The notes: generated by a model not told the origin, from the letters alone. 64,000 bases of DNA from Paenibacillus rhizovicinus (GCF_010365285.1 NZ_CP048286.1:3669501-3733500); one strand, 5' to 3'. Positions 8,324 through 16,739 are shown, numbered from the stretch's first letter. A program made the numbers and translations.

Positions 8324-8488
8324 ATGGAAATTTGTGCCCATTGTAGTTGTTGTAAACAGTGTTACGCTAACAACGGTAAATCAGTAAAGCCGGATTTCAA
8401 TGTTCAGCTAGAAGAAGAGGTAAGGGGAAGGTGTCGTCCATTTACCCGTTATAACTTTACCTCCTTGAGGGACACTACTTCATGGTAG
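8324..8488 (+). CDS. Small Cys-rich protein
   Basis: A 54-codon frame starts at ATG 8324, 7 bp behind a near-perfect ribosome binding site (TTGAGGAGG). The N-terminus reads MEICAHCSCCKQCYANNG, with five Cys within ten residues (4, 7, 9, 10 and 13) and a sixth at residue 37. That pattern suggests a metal-binding or redox-active peptide. It lies 29 bp upstream of the histidine phosphatase gene and may be co-transcribed with it. I do not recognise a family, and its short length makes it uncertain that it is translated. Confidence 0.45.
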   Translation: MEICAHCSCCKQCYANNGKSVKPDFNVQLEEEVRGRCRPFTRYNFTSLRDTTSW

Positions 8489-8517
8489 TTACGAACCCGA
8501 AGGGAGCTAGGTAAATA

Positions 8518-9150
8518 ATGATAAGGCTTTTTGTCACCAGTATCTTGTGCATACTCTTCATGTTTCAGCCACATGAAGCGTCAGGAGGAATTTTGAAATC
8601 AAGGCCATCAGACCCCTCGGTAATTAACTCACTTCGTCAGGGTGGTTATATTCTTTATGTAAGGCACGGGGAGGCAACGGTAGGAGAGGACGCTCCGAGA
8701 GTTGATTTCAATGATTGCTCTACCCAAAGAAATCTTTCTGAGGCTGGGAGAAGACAAGCTGAAAAATATGGTGAGGCGCTGCGCAGTTTGCAAATCCCGG
8801 TCCAAGCCCCGGTTATAGCTAGTCCCTTTTGCCGAGCGAAGGAAACCGCGGAATTGGCTTTTGGCGAGGGGAAGGTCCAAACCGACTCGTTCTGGGTTAG
8901 AGTATATAATTTAAGCAGTACCTTGCCTCCCGCCGAGCAGCAAGCCACTATAAATGACTTAACTACTGTACTGGAAACATTACCTCCCCAAGGGAGCAAC
9001 AAGGTTATCGTCGCTCACAGTTTCCCTAGGGGCATTGGTTTAGGGGAAATCACTAACTTAGGCACCGTAATTGTGAAACCAAGAGGGCAGGGCAATGGCT
9101 TTGAGATTGTAGGGCGTTTCACTTTAGATGAATGGCTAAGCTTTCGTTGA
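8518..9150 (+). CDS. Exported histidine phosphatase family protein
   Basis: A 210-residue protein with an N-terminal signal or anchor segment (residues 1-20, MIRLFVTSILCILFMFQPHE). A histidine-phosphatase fold follows: the catalytic RHGE motif is at about residue 49 (YILYVRHGEAT), SPFCRAKETAELAF in the middle, and the second catalytic His in VIVAHSFP at about 165. This is the phosphoglycerate-mutase-like superfamily, which removes phosphate from small molecules or proteins. The signal segment puts it outside the membrane. The start follows GAAGGGAGCTAGG. The substrate is unknown. Confidence 0.85.
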   Translation: MIRLFVTSILCILFMFQPHEASGGILKSRPSDPSVINSLRQGGYILYVRHGEATVGEDAPRVDFNDCSTQRNLSEAGRRQAEKYGEALRSLQIPVQAPVIASPFCRAKETAELAFGEGKVQTDSFWVRVYNLSSTLPPAEQQATINDLTTVLETLPPQGSNKVIVAHSFPRGIGLGEITNLGTVIVKPRGQGNGFEIVGRFTLDEWLSFR

Positions 9151-9153
9151 AAA

Positions 9154-9172
9154 AACTTGCAGTTACAGACAG
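9154..9172 (+). repeat. Partial copy of the dispersed repeat tail
   Basis: AACTTGCAGTTACAGACAG directly follows the phosphatase gene. It differs by one base from the tail core of the repeats at 2742-2798 (AACTTGCCGTTACAGACAG). No hairpin precedes it. Confidence 0.4.
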
Positions 9173-9282
9173 GTATGTTAGACTGATATCCTGGAAAAAG
9201 AAAAAAGTGATTGTTCTCTTTTCTTCTCTACAGAGGAATTCCAAGCAATATGTAATATTGAAATGCTGAAAGGAGAAGTGCC

Positions 9283-9849
9283 ATGGGTAGAAAGCAATCC
9301 TATACAGCATCTGAACTACTGGATCTTACAAAAAAGCTGGTGCTTGAGCATGGATATGACGGGTTTCATCTCAAGTTGCTTTCGCAGCATTTACCCGGTG
9401 CAAGAAGTACGATTTATCAGTATTATGCCAATAAGGAAGAAATTGTTTCTGCCTGCATGAAGCGTGTGATCACGAGCGTCATAGAGAGGGCTTCAGCGAT
9501 CGATGAGACTGACACCATGCAGGCCCTTCAGGAACTGCTTGGCATTTATGTTGACGAATCCAAGCTTCATCAACTATTAGGCGATGCTCAAAAAATTAAT
9601 ACAACAAATTCTGCTGCGGCTAGTCGGGATCTAGATGTCGTTGAGCAAGCCCATACTACGCTAAAAATTCAACTTACGCGTCTCTTCCAAAGAGCGCAAC
9701 AAGAGAAAAATCTCAGAGAAGACATTCCGCTCCCGGTGCTTATCGGGGGCTTTTTCAACCTTATCAACACCCCTAATATGATAAACGTCCCTAATCCCCA
9801 ATGGAGCAAGCTTCTGTTTCAAATGTGGATAGGAGGAGCGCAAGGATAG
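9283..9849 (+). CDS. TetR regulator, probable HrtR-like heme sensor
   Basis: A 188-residue TetR-family protein with a helix-turn-helix at about residues 25-50 (LKLLSQHLPGARSTIYQYYANKEEI) and a short helical ligand domain. The length equals that of the lactococcal heme sensor HrtR. It precedes an ABC permease/ATPase pair of the HrtBA type and a HemY-like oxidase. Two copies of the palindrome TGACACATGTGTCA lie between it and the permease gene, which I recall as very like the HrtR operator. I infer that it represses the exporter until heme or porphyrin accumulates. The start at 9283 follows AAAGGAGAAGTGCC. Confidence 0.8.
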   Translation: MGRKQSYTASELLDLTKKLVLEHGYDGFHLKLLSQHLPGARSTIYQYYANKEEIVSACMKRVITSVIERASAIDETDTMQALQELLGIYVDESKLHQLLGDAQKINTTNSAAASRDLDVVEQAHTTLKIQLTRLFQRAQQEKNLREDIPLPVLIGGFFNLINTPNMINVPNPQWSKLLFQMWIGGAQG

Positions 9850-9866
9850 AGTGCTCCCTTTTCAAT

Positions 9867-9896
9867 TTGACACATGTGTCGGTTATGTAGTTTAAT
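9867..9896 (+). promoter_or_regulatory. Promoter with overlapping TetR operator 1
   Basis: TTGACA (9867-9872) and TTTAAT (9891-9896) are spaced by 18 bp. The palindrome TGACACATGTGTCG (9868-9881) covers the -35 box, so a bound repressor would block RNA polymerase. The promoter reads into the ABC transporter genes. Confidence 0.65.
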
Positions 9897-9932
9897 AGGT
9901 GAAACGGAATTGTTGCATATTTCATAATAAAA

Positions 9933-9948
9933 ATGACACATGTGTCAT
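9933..9948. promoter_or_regulatory. TetR operator 2, perfect palindrome
   Basis: ATGACACATGTGTCAT is a perfect 16-bp palindrome 26 bp before the permease start. It shares its core with the site at 9868-9881. Two equal sites around the transcription start argue for tight repression by the upstream TetR protein. Confidence 0.7.
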
Positions 9949-9974
9949 AAATAAAAAATGAGGAGCGAGAAAGC

Positions 9975-11096
9975 ATGTTTTTAGCTGTAAAGGAGTTAAT
10001 GCACAGCAAGATGAAATTTTTGATGATTGTCATTATTTTTGTCTTGGTTGCTTGGTTGGTGTTCATCCTATCGGGACTTGGTAACGGATTATCGACGCTT
10101 GCAGCATCCGCTTTCCAGAACATGAAAGCCGATTATGTCGTCTTTGAACAAGGGGCGCAGTCGACCATGGGCAAGTCCCTGTTATCCGACGAATTGGTGG
10201 CGCAAGCGGAGAAATTGCCTAATGTAGCAGCCGCATCTCCAATGGGAAGTACGATGGCCACCGCTTTGAAAGGAAACAGCACAAAGAACGAGGATAAGGT
10301 CGATATCGCAATCTTAGGCGTTCTTCCCGGCAGCTTTCTAGAGCCGGCAGTAATTGAAGGCGTAGGGCTGGCTGCAGCGAATCCGACAGGCGTCATTGTG
10401 AACAAGACGATGAAGGATGACGGCTTTAAGCTTGGGGATACTTTTCAGCTAGACGGTTCGACACAAGCCTTGACGATTATCGGCTTCGTCGATAATCAGA
10501 CGTACAACCACCTCTCAGCCGTATTTGTTCCGATGTCCGAATGGCGGAAGATCACGTTCGCCGCGCCGGGCTCGGATAAGGGAATTGCAGATCCGGTTAA
10601 TGCAGTCATGCTGCAGGGCAAACATATCGATCCTGCTTATATTAGCAGCAAGCTCTCCAATACCGATACCGTCACGCGCGGAGCAGCGATTCACGGCATG
10701 CCGGGGTACAAGGAAGAGAACGGCTCCATAATGATGATGCTGGGCTTTTTGCTTGCGATATCCGCTTTCGTGCTAGGAGTATTCTTTTATGTGATTACGA
10801 TGCAGAAGACCAATCAATTCGGCATCATGAAGGCGATCGGCGCAAGAAACGGCTTTCTCGGCAAAGCGATTGTCTCACAGGTCGTTGTTTTATCGTTGAC
10901 GAGTATCGTTATTGGTATTCTGCTCACATACGGGACTGCGGCAATCATGCCGAAGGGGATGCCGTTCAAGCTGGAGATGAACCTCGTTATCGAGTACTCG
11001 GTTATTCTTCTCGTCATCGCAGTGCTGAGTTCACTGGTCTCGGTTCGCAAAATAACTAAAATTGATCCGCTGAAGGCGCTTGGGAGGGCAGAATAA
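9975..11096 (+). CDS. hrtB: ABC transporter permease, HrtB-like
   Basis: A 373-residue FtsX/MacB-fold permease. The first transmembrane helix is at about 16-40, preceded by the family-typical MFLAVKELMHSKMK. A large extracytoplasmic domain spans about 45-250. Three further helices lie at about 255-280, 300-325 and 340-360, and the C-terminus ends SVRKITKIDPLKALGRAE, the usual FtsX-family ending. With the ATPase encoded next it should form an exporter that draws hydrophobic compounds, here probably heme or porphyrins, out of the membrane. The ATG follows TGAGGAGCGAGAAAGC. Its stop overlaps the ATPase start (TAATG). Confidence 0.85.
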   Translation: MFLAVKELMHSKMKFLMIVIIFVLVAWLVFILSGLGNGLSTLAASAFQNMKADYVVFEQGAQSTMGKSLLSDELVAQAEKLPNVAAASPMGSTMATALKGNSTKNEDKVDIAILGVLPGSFLEPAVIEGVGLAAANPTGVIVNKTMKDDGFKLGDTFQLDGSTQALTIIGFVDNQTYNHLSAVFVPMSEWRKITFAAPGSDKGIADPVNAVMLQGKHIDPAYISSKLSNTDTVTRGAAIHGMPGYKEENGSIMMMLGFLLAISAFVLGVFFYVITMQKTNQFGIMKAIGARNGFLGKAIVSQVVVLSLTSIVIGILLTYGTAAIMPKGMPFKLEMNLVIEYSVILLVIAVLSSLVSVRKITKIDPLKALGRAE

Positions 11097-11818
11097 TGAC
11101 AACGGGACTGCAGATCAGCAACGTAACGAAGTATTATGCCGAGGGAAGCAACCGGATATCCGCGCTTGAAAAAGTCTCTATTTCGGTGGAGCCTGGAGAG
11201 CTTGTCGCTGTAGTCGGGCCTTCCGGGTCGGGCAAGAGCACATTTCTTTCAATTGCGGGCGCATTGCTCAAAGCTTCGGAAGGAGAAGTCAACTTGAACG
11301 GGCATCTTCTGGCTAAGCTTTCCGATAAAGAACTTTCGAACGTACGATTGAAGGAAATCGGCTTTATTATGCAATCATCCAATCTAGTGCCTTATTTAAA
11401 CGTTCTTGACCAATTGCTTCTAGTGAAGAGAATGTCGGGGAAGGTTAAAGCTGCGGATCGAACGTTCGCCGTTAAGTTACTTGAGGAGTTAGGACTCGGT
11501 TCGAAGCTGAAGAGCTACCCGGAGGAACTGTCAGGCGGTGAGAAGCAGCGTACGGCCATCGCGCGGGCTTTAATCAACAATCCCAACGTTATCTTGGCGG
11601 ATGAGCCCACGGCCAGTCTGGATACCAAGCGTGCCCATGAGGTGGTCAGTCTGATAGCAAATGAGGTAAAGTCGCGCCGTAAAGCAGCGATTATGGTCAC
11701 GCATGATGAACGCATGCTTGAATATTGCGATAAAGTGTACCGAATGGAAGATGGTAAATTGTCGTTAGCGGAAACGACAAGATTAGCGTCCGCAGCCGAG
11801 AGCGGAAGCTTCTTCTAA
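11096..11818 (+). CDS. hrtA: ABC transporter ATP-binding protein, HrtA-like
   Basis: A 240-residue ATPase of the MacB/LolD group. Walker A is GPSGSGKST at about residues 41-49, the Q-loop is GFIMQSS at about 90, the signature is LSGGEKQR at about 144, Walker B is NVILADEP and the H-loop is VTHDERM. It powers the permease encoded directly upstream, with which it overlaps by one base. A relic of a second gene for the same protein lies at 5003-5119. Porphyrin export is inferred from the neighbouring HemY-like gene and the operator sequence. Confidence 0.88.
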   Translation: MTTGLQISNVTKYYAEGSNRISALEKVSISVEPGELVAVVGPSGSGKSTFLSIAGALLKASEGEVNLNGHLLAKLSDKELSNVRLKEIGFIMQSSNLVPYLNVLDQLLLVKRMSGKVKAADRTFAVKLLEELGLGSKLKSYPEELSGGEKQRTAIARALINNPNVILADEPTASLDTKRAHEVVSLIANEVKSRRKAAIMVTHDERMLEYCDKVYRMEDGKLSLAETTRLASAAESGSFF

Positions 11819-11846
11819 ACAATCTCCGATTCTCGAGGTGTTAAAT

Positions 11847-13253
11847 TTGAAAACAATTATTGTGATCGGCGGCGGCATTACCGGGCTGTCGGCCATGCAT
11901 GAATTTCGCAAATGGAGGAAGGCAACCGGAGCTGCGGTCAGGCTGTTATTAATTGAAGCGTCGGCACAGTTAGGAGGTAAAATTCAAACCGTCAGGCATC
12001 AACAATTCGTGACGGAGACCGGGGCGGATTCTATCGTAGCACGAAAAATGGACGACATGAACGTGATTGAAGAACTGGGCTTGAAGGATGACGTGGTCTA
12101 TAACGCGACTGGACGCTCCTTCATATACGCGGGTGGACAGCTGAAGCCGATTCCGGACGACGCGGTGTTTGGCATTCCGGCAAGCATCGAGTCGCTCGCC
12201 AAGAGTACGCTCGTCTCGGCAGAAGGCAAAGTTGCGGCGCTAAAAGATTTTTATACGAAAAACGAGACGTTTACGAAGGACGATTCTGTCGGTGCGTTTC
12301 TGGAGTATTTCCTCGGGAGCGAACTCGTCGAGAAGCAAATTGCCCCCGTCCTTTCCGGGGTCTATTCAGGGAATTTGAGCGAATTAACGATTGCCTCAAC
12401 ACTACCTTACTTGATCGATTACAAGGAGCAATACGGAAGTATTATTAAAGGGCTCGAAGCAAACAAGCAGAAGTTCAGGATCGGTGAGAAGAAGTTTTTC
12501 TCGCTGAAAAACGGCATGGGCTCGCTTATTGACGCCTTTCAAGCCGGTCTGACCGAAGAATTGCTGCTAAACACTAAAGTCTGCAGAATTGATAAGGACA
12601 ATGATCGGTATCACGTGCACTTAGCCGATCAGGACATGATCGAAGCGGATTATGTTGTACTAAGCATTCCGCATACGGCAGCAGAACCGATTCTTGCCGA
12701 TCCGAACCTTACGGAGCAATTCTCGGGATTGAAGAGCAGCTCGCTCATCAGCGTATATGTCGGATTTGACGTGCCCGATTCAGTGCTCCCCGCCGATGGA
12801 ACGGGATTTATTACCGCAACGACCGATGAATTGTTCTGCAACGCTTGCACATGGACTAGTCGCAAATGGGAGCATACGTCCAAATCCGGAAATTTGCTCG
12901 TCCGGCTATTTTATAAAAGCAGCCATCCTTCGTTCGCTTCAATAAAGGATCTGGATCACGATGGTCTGCTAAAGGTAGCGCTTAGCGATATTGAGAAGGG
13001 GCTTGGAATTACTGCCGAGCCTGTCGTTAACGAGATCACCGACTGGTCCGGGCAAATGCCAATTTATTCGATTACCCATCCGCGAAGCGTCCATGCACTT
13101 GAAAGCATCATGGCAGATGTATTCCCAGGCATTATCCTTGCTGGATGCTCTTATTATGGCGCAGGAATCTCAGACTGCATGAAGAACGGGGCAGATTCGG
13201 CAAAAAAAATCATTGATCTACTGAAGGAAAGCTATTCCCCAGTCAATAAGTAA
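11847..13253 (+). CDS. hemY: Coproporphyrinogen/protoporphyrinogen oxidase (HemY/CgoX type)
   Basis: A 468-residue flavoprotein. The N-terminal IIVIGGGITGLSA is the FAD-binding Rossmann motif, followed by EASAQLGGKIQT, the conserved second FAD contact. GADSIVARK and a C-terminal FPGIILAGCSYYGAGISDCMKNG segment are typical of HemY. In Firmicutes this enzyme oxidises coproporphyrinogen III to coproporphyrin III in heme synthesis. I chose TTG at 11847, which has GAGGTG 6 bp upstream; a GTG at 11838 inside that ribosome binding site is less likely. It lies 28 bp after the ATPase gene, in the same operon. It stands without other heme genes, so it may be a second copy used under heme stress. Confidence 0.85.
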   Translation: MKTIIVIGGGITGLSAMHEFRKWRKATGAAVRLLLIEASAQLGGKIQTVRHQQFVTETGADSIVARKMDDMNVIEELGLKDDVVYNATGRSFIYAGGQLKPIPDDAVFGIPASIESLAKSTLVSAEGKVAALKDFYTKNETFTKDDSVGAFLEYFLGSELVEKQIAPVLSGVYSGNLSELTIASTLPYLIDYKEQYGSIIKGLEANKQKFRIGEKKFFSLKNGMGSLIDAFQAGLTEELLLNTKVCRIDKDNDRYHVHLADQDMIEADYVVLSIPHTAAEPILADPNLTEQFSGLKSSSLISVYVGFDVPDSVLPADGTGFITATTDELFCNACTWTSRKWEHTSKSGNLLVRLFYKSSHPSFASIKDLDHDGLLKVALSDIEKGLGITAEPVVNEITDWSGQMPIYSITHPRSVHALESIMADVFPGIILAGCSYYGAGISDCMKNGADSAKKIIDLLKESYSPVNK

Positions 13254-13338
13254 GGGGCATCAATAGTTGAATCAAGCTAAGCGGGGAGAACCTTATCATA
13301 AGTAGGAAAAAGCTGATTTTGTCAAATTGATAAATATA

Positions 13339-14376
13339 TTAATTCTTTTTGATAATAATAAAGCCTATAAACATTGCAACTAATGTCCCAACCACTGTAG
13401 AAATATTCTCTACAGCCCATTGTTTAAAGTTTAGAAATAGGTTGTTACCTGTCAAAGATGCTTTCCTAATATTTCCGTAAACTTCTAAAGTGGATTGCTT
13501 TTTATTTGAATAAGCAACACTAAGATTTTCATTCTTGAGTGAGTCTACTATTAGGGATTTGCCATCCAGACTGAATTGTTTTTCTGTTGCTGTTTGATTA
13601 AAGTTTAGATTACCATTTTCAAAAAAACTATTTGATTCATTACTTTGACCGGAGAATAAAATTTCACCCTTCTCTTCAGGTATAGTTAACTCTACGTTGG
13701 TAAATCCAATCAATTGAAAAAGAGCAGGATGCTGTGAATCACTATTAGAAAAACTCAAATCATATACGGGGATATCTTGAATAAACTTTTTTCCTTTTAT
13801 GAACACCTCTAAATCACCTTGAAGATTCCATGCGAAGTTTTTATCGTAAACAATAGCACTTATATCAAATTCATCCCCTGACATAGACATCAAATAGTTC
13901 TTTGGGAAATCATCGAACTTTTGCAATAAATATTTCTTTTCTATATATAGTTTGTCTAAATGCGTATTGAGCATACTCAATTGAATAAGGGAATCAGAAC
14001 TAAGAGTATCCCAAAAGTCTCTCGAACTAGAATGTCCATAACGTATTACAAGTTCACCCGGTTCAATATTATAGTTAGTTTTGTTATAGTTAACTGTCAA
14101 TTTGTTTTGGTTTACTATGGTTCCACTGAGTTTATCTTTTGAGGAAATAATGAGTGCCTTACTATCAATCCTCCCATTGAAATCGTTCATTTGTATGGAG
14201 TAGGGGGAACCTGTAGAATAAATCCAAGCAGTATGGGGGAAAAAAGAGAATATTAATAGCAATAAAATAATAGTAAGAAGAATAGGTAGAATAAATTTCA
14301 ATACAATTAGAGAATTACTCTTTAAAGTATAGAAGGAATTAGAACGATGTTTTTGATGAAAACCAATTTTGTTCAT
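13339..14376 (-). CDS. Hypothetical membrane-anchored protein, AT-rich
   Basis: A 345-residue protein. I chose the ATG at 14376, which sits 7 bp behind GGAGG; an upstream in-frame start at 14412 lacks this. One hydrophobic helix is at about residues 24-46 (IVLKFILPILLTIILLLLIFSFF), a long polar Asn/Ser-rich extracytoplasmic part follows, and a second helix lies near the C-terminus (STVVGTLVAMFIGFIIIKKN). I do not recognise the family. The gene is clearly richer in A and T than its neighbours and uses AT-rich codons, which points to recent transfer. Nothing in its surroundings suggests a role. Confidence 0.75.
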   Translation of the reverse strand: MNKIGFHQKHRSNSFYTLKSNSLIVLKFILPILLTIILLLLIFSFFPHTAWIYSTGSPYSIQMNDFNGRIDSKALIISSKDKLSGTIVNQNKLTVNYNKTNYNIEPGELVIRYGHSSSRDFWDTLSSDSLIQLSMLNTHLDKLYIEKKYLLQKFDDFPKNYLMSMSGDEFDISAIVYDKNFAWNLQGDLEVFIKGKKFIQDIPVYDLSFSNSDSQHPALFQLIGFTNVELTIPEEKGEILFSGQSNESNSFFENGNLNFNQTATEKQFSLDGKSLIVDSLKNENLSVAYSNKKQSTLEVYGNIRKASLTGNNLFLNFKQWAVENISTVVGTLVAMFIGFIIIKKN

Positions 14377-14549
14377 TAAAGTACCTCCAGCTTTGTTTAG
14401 AACCAGTATCAATTAATTGTATTATTTTGTCAAATCAAGGCGCCTCAATCAGAGCGTCTGGACTTGAATGATTTTGAAAATAGAGGTCAATAAATTATGT
14501 CAACAAGGTTTAGAGGCTACTAAGCGTGAGGTTGTAGCTATAAAGAAAG

Positions 14550-14606
14550 AGCCATCCCGCAAAGGATGGCCCTAAAACTTGCCGGTACAGACAGCGCAGA
14601 GAACCG
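14550..14606 (+). repeat. Dispersed GGCCATCC hairpin repeat, copy 3
   Basis: GCCATCC (14551-14557) and GGATGGC (14564-14570) are followed by CTTGCCGGTACAGACAGCG and GAGAACCG. This is the same order of hairpin and tail as at 2742-2798. It lies between the convergent-side end of the gene at 14629 and the start of the AT-rich gene. In the rest of 14377-14628 I see nothing else. Confidence 0.6.
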
Positions 14607-14628
14607 AACCCAAAGTAAGGACGGACCC

Positions 14629-15105
14629 TTATTTCTCAACCACGGGCACCCAAAATTCGCCATAGAAAGTACCGTCGCCGTTATCTTTGCGATAAGTCGC
14701 ATTCGGACCGCCGATGTAAGCATAGTCGGTAACCTTGGCCAGGACTTCGCCAAAAGCACGGTAAGTCAGCTGATCAAACAACGTTTCCTTGTCGCCATGT
14801 CCCGCGACCACGATGTACTCGCTCTCTGGAAACTCGATGATGCGCGTAGCATCAGTCACTGATTTGCGAGCTTCTACCGCGAAATAATTCCACGGCTTGC
14901 CTTGATATACCTCGTTGACGGACCATTCGCGACCGTCTTTCGCGGCGTTTTTGAGCTTATTAAAACGCCCGTCTGCTTGGAGTCTGCCCCAAAACTCGGC
15001 TTTTTCCTTTTGCATAGCCGGCATGTCTTGAAAGTTCGACTGAATTGAAAAACCGTAAGCGGTCAATGTGAATGACTTCTTGTGTTCAAGTGTATAATCT
15101 GCCAT
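14629..15105 (-). CDS. GyrI-like effector-binding domain protein
   Basis: A 158-residue single-domain protein. The pattern (YTLEHKKSFTLTAYGFSIQS..., EFPESEYIVVAGHGD, GGPNATYRKDNGDGTFYGEFWVPV) is that of the GyrI-like/AraC effector-binding fold, with the characteristic C-terminal E-x-W-x-P-V. Such stand-alone domains bind small amphipathic or drug-like molecules, or DNA gyrase in the SbmC case. Two paralogues are in this window, at 15130-15609 and 26448-26933. It is the second gene of a pair behind the operator at 15665, divergent from a YafY-type regulator. The ligand is unknown. Confidence 0.8.
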   Translation of the reverse strand: MADYTLEHKKSFTLTAYGFSIQSNFQDMPAMQKEKAEFWGRLQADGRFNKLKNAAKDGREWSVNEVYQGKPWNYFAVEARKSVTDATRIIEFPESEYIVVAGHGDKETLFDQLTYRAFGEVLAKVTDYAYIGGPNATYRKDNGDGTFYGEFWVPVVEK

Positions 15106-15129
15106 GGGAGTGCTCCTTTATCCGAACGA

Positions 15130-15609
15130 TTACCGCCCGGTTTTTTTGGCACGAAGCCACATTTCGCCGTAGAATTCACCGTTGTCAGCTGCTTTGACGA
15201 ATGTCGAGTTACCAGGACCAACGTATTTGTAGTCCGTAATTTCTTGCATCATGCCGCCGAACACTTTGCCTGTGATCTCGTCGGCAAGGCGGTCTTTGTC
15301 AGCGCCTGTGCCTGGCACGACGATGTAGTCGCCGGCGAGGAAGTCGAGGACGATCGTGTCTTCCGCGTCGAACTCACCCATCACGCCGAAGCCGCGCCAA
15401 GCCTTGCCGTCGATAACGTAGTTGATTTGATATTCTTGCCCGTCAGCGAGCGCGAGAAGTTCGGCAAGCTTGCCGTTTTCCGTGATTTCTGCTTTTTTTG
15501 CTGCCGTTTTTGCTGCATTGCCTGCCCAGTCGTTGTAGTCTTCAAGTAAAACACCGAAAGCAGTCATTTTGTAGTTTTCCGAGATTGTTTGGATGGAGTA
15601 GTTAGTCAT
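15130..15609 (-). CDS. GyrI-like effector-binding domain protein (paralogue)
   Basis: A 159-residue paralogue of the product at 14629-15105, with the same fold markers (YKMTAFGVLLEDYNDWAG, VLDFLAGDYIVVPGTG, DYKYVGPGNSTFVKAADNGEFYGEMWLRA). It is the first gene of the pair, 24 bp before the next, and is preceded by AAAGGAGAGAATAAA. Transcription probably starts at the divergent spacer containing the inverted repeat GTATCA-N5-TGATAC. The regulator at 15724 is the likely controller. Confidence 0.78.
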   Translation of the reverse strand: MTNYSIQTISENYKMTAFGVLLEDYNDWAGNAAKTAAKKAEITENGKLAELLALADGQEYQINYVIDGKAWRGFGVMGEFDAEDTIVLDFLAGDYIVVPGTGADKDRLADEITGKVFGGMMQEITDYKYVGPGNSTFVKAADNGEFYGEMWLRAKKTGR

Positions 15610-15664
15610 TTTATTCTCTCCTTTGAGGAAGTATTTCTTACAAGATTGATTCTATTTGTGAAAT

Positions 15665-15681
15665 GTATCAGAAAGTGATAC
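15665..15681. promoter_or_regulatory. Operator GTATCA-N5-TGATAC
   Basis: A perfect inverted repeat with 6-bp arms in the 114-bp spacer between the GyrI-like gene pair and the YafY-type regulator. A near copy, GTATCATTTTTTGACAT, lies at 25201-25217 in front of the paralogous regulator, so both regulators probably bind the same kind of site. Confidence 0.55.
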
Positions 15682-15723
15682 TTTTTATTGAGTTTTTTGC
15701 TGCATCTTTGATACAATAAAATC

Positions 15724-16692
15724 ATGAAAAAAACTGAACGAGTGAACGTGATCATGCGCTACATCAATAACCGCGCGCATTTTACAATTGCCGAGATTCA
15801 GCGGGAGTTCAAGATTTCCCGCGCGACAGCGATCCGGGACATTAATGAGATTCAGGCGATGGGTTTCCCGCTGACGACCGAGCTTGGACGCGGCGGCGGC
15901 TACTATGTCCTGCAAAATCAGTATCTGCCCGCCGTCCGCTTAACGCCGGAAGAGCTGAAGGCGATTTTGATCAGCTTTATCGCCTCGAAAAATTCACAGC
16001 TGCCTTATCTGCAAAATCGCCGCTCCATCACCGAAAAACTCATCGGCATCGCGTCGCAATCCCAGCAAGACGAGCTGATCGATCTGAATACTATTTTGCT
16101 TTTCGAAAATACGAATCCTGCCAATCCGAGTCTCTTGGAGCTCGATGATGTGGCGCCTTCGGAGCTGAATCAGCTGATTTCGCTTGCCGTGCGGGATAAG
16201 CACTTGCGCTTGACGTATGAGCGGAGTCCTGGCTGGCCGCAGCTGATGGACGTCTTTTTGCTGCATATTTTCAACTCGAACGCTCAGTGGCTTGTCGAGG
16301 TGTATGATTTCGACACGGATGAGTTCTGCTATTTGCCTGTTGTCATGCTGCGGGATTCGGCCATTTCCGAGAAGAAGATGAAGTGGTCCGAGCAAGAGAT
16401 TTTAAGCAAAAAGCGGATTCGTGCACGCGAGTCCAATCTGGTCGTGAAGCTCGATACGACTGGGATTCAGCGCTTTAAGCGCATGCACCCGCCGGGGATT
16501 ATTTTATCTTTTACCGGGATGTTTCAGTCGAGCGGGATTTTCAATGTTCAGCTGGATGTGACCGATGTTGAGGCGCTGGCGTATTATGCGGATTGGCTAC
16601 TGTTTCTGGGGAAAGGGGTCGAGTTTGAACGGATTCCTGATGAGCTGCGCGTTATTTTGGAAGAGCGTTTAGCTAATATGAGATTTTCTTGA
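15724..16692 (+). CDS. YafY-type HTH transcriptional regulator
   Basis: A 322-residue protein with a DeoR-like HTH_11 winged helix at residues 5-60 (VNVIMRYINNRAHFTIAEIQREFKISRATAIRDINEIQAMGF), followed by a GRGGGYY turn. The long C-terminal part fits the WYL-like effector region, although the W-Y-L triad is not obvious. It is similar over most of its length to the regulator at 24160-25185. It lies divergent to two GyrI-like genes with a palindromic operator between, so it probably controls them and itself. Confidence 0.82.
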   Translation: MKKTERVNVIMRYINNRAHFTIAEIQREFKISRATAIRDINEIQAMGFPLTTELGRGGGYYVLQNQYLPAVRLTPEELKAILISFIASKNSQLPYLQNRRSITEKLIGIASQSQQDELIDLNTILLFENTNPANPSLLELDDVAPSELNQLISLAVRDKHLRLTYERSPGWPQLMDVFLLHIFNSNAQWLVEVYDFDTDEFCYLPVVMLRDSAISEKKMKWSEQEILSKKRIRARESNLVVKLDTTGIQRFKRMHPPGIILSFTGMFQSSGIFNVQLDVTDVEALAYYADWLLFLGKGVEFERIPDELRVILEERLANMRFS

Positions 16693-16739
16693 GCCGGACC
16701 GAGGCAATCGGAACGGCTCTGTTTAAGCTATGATTTACA

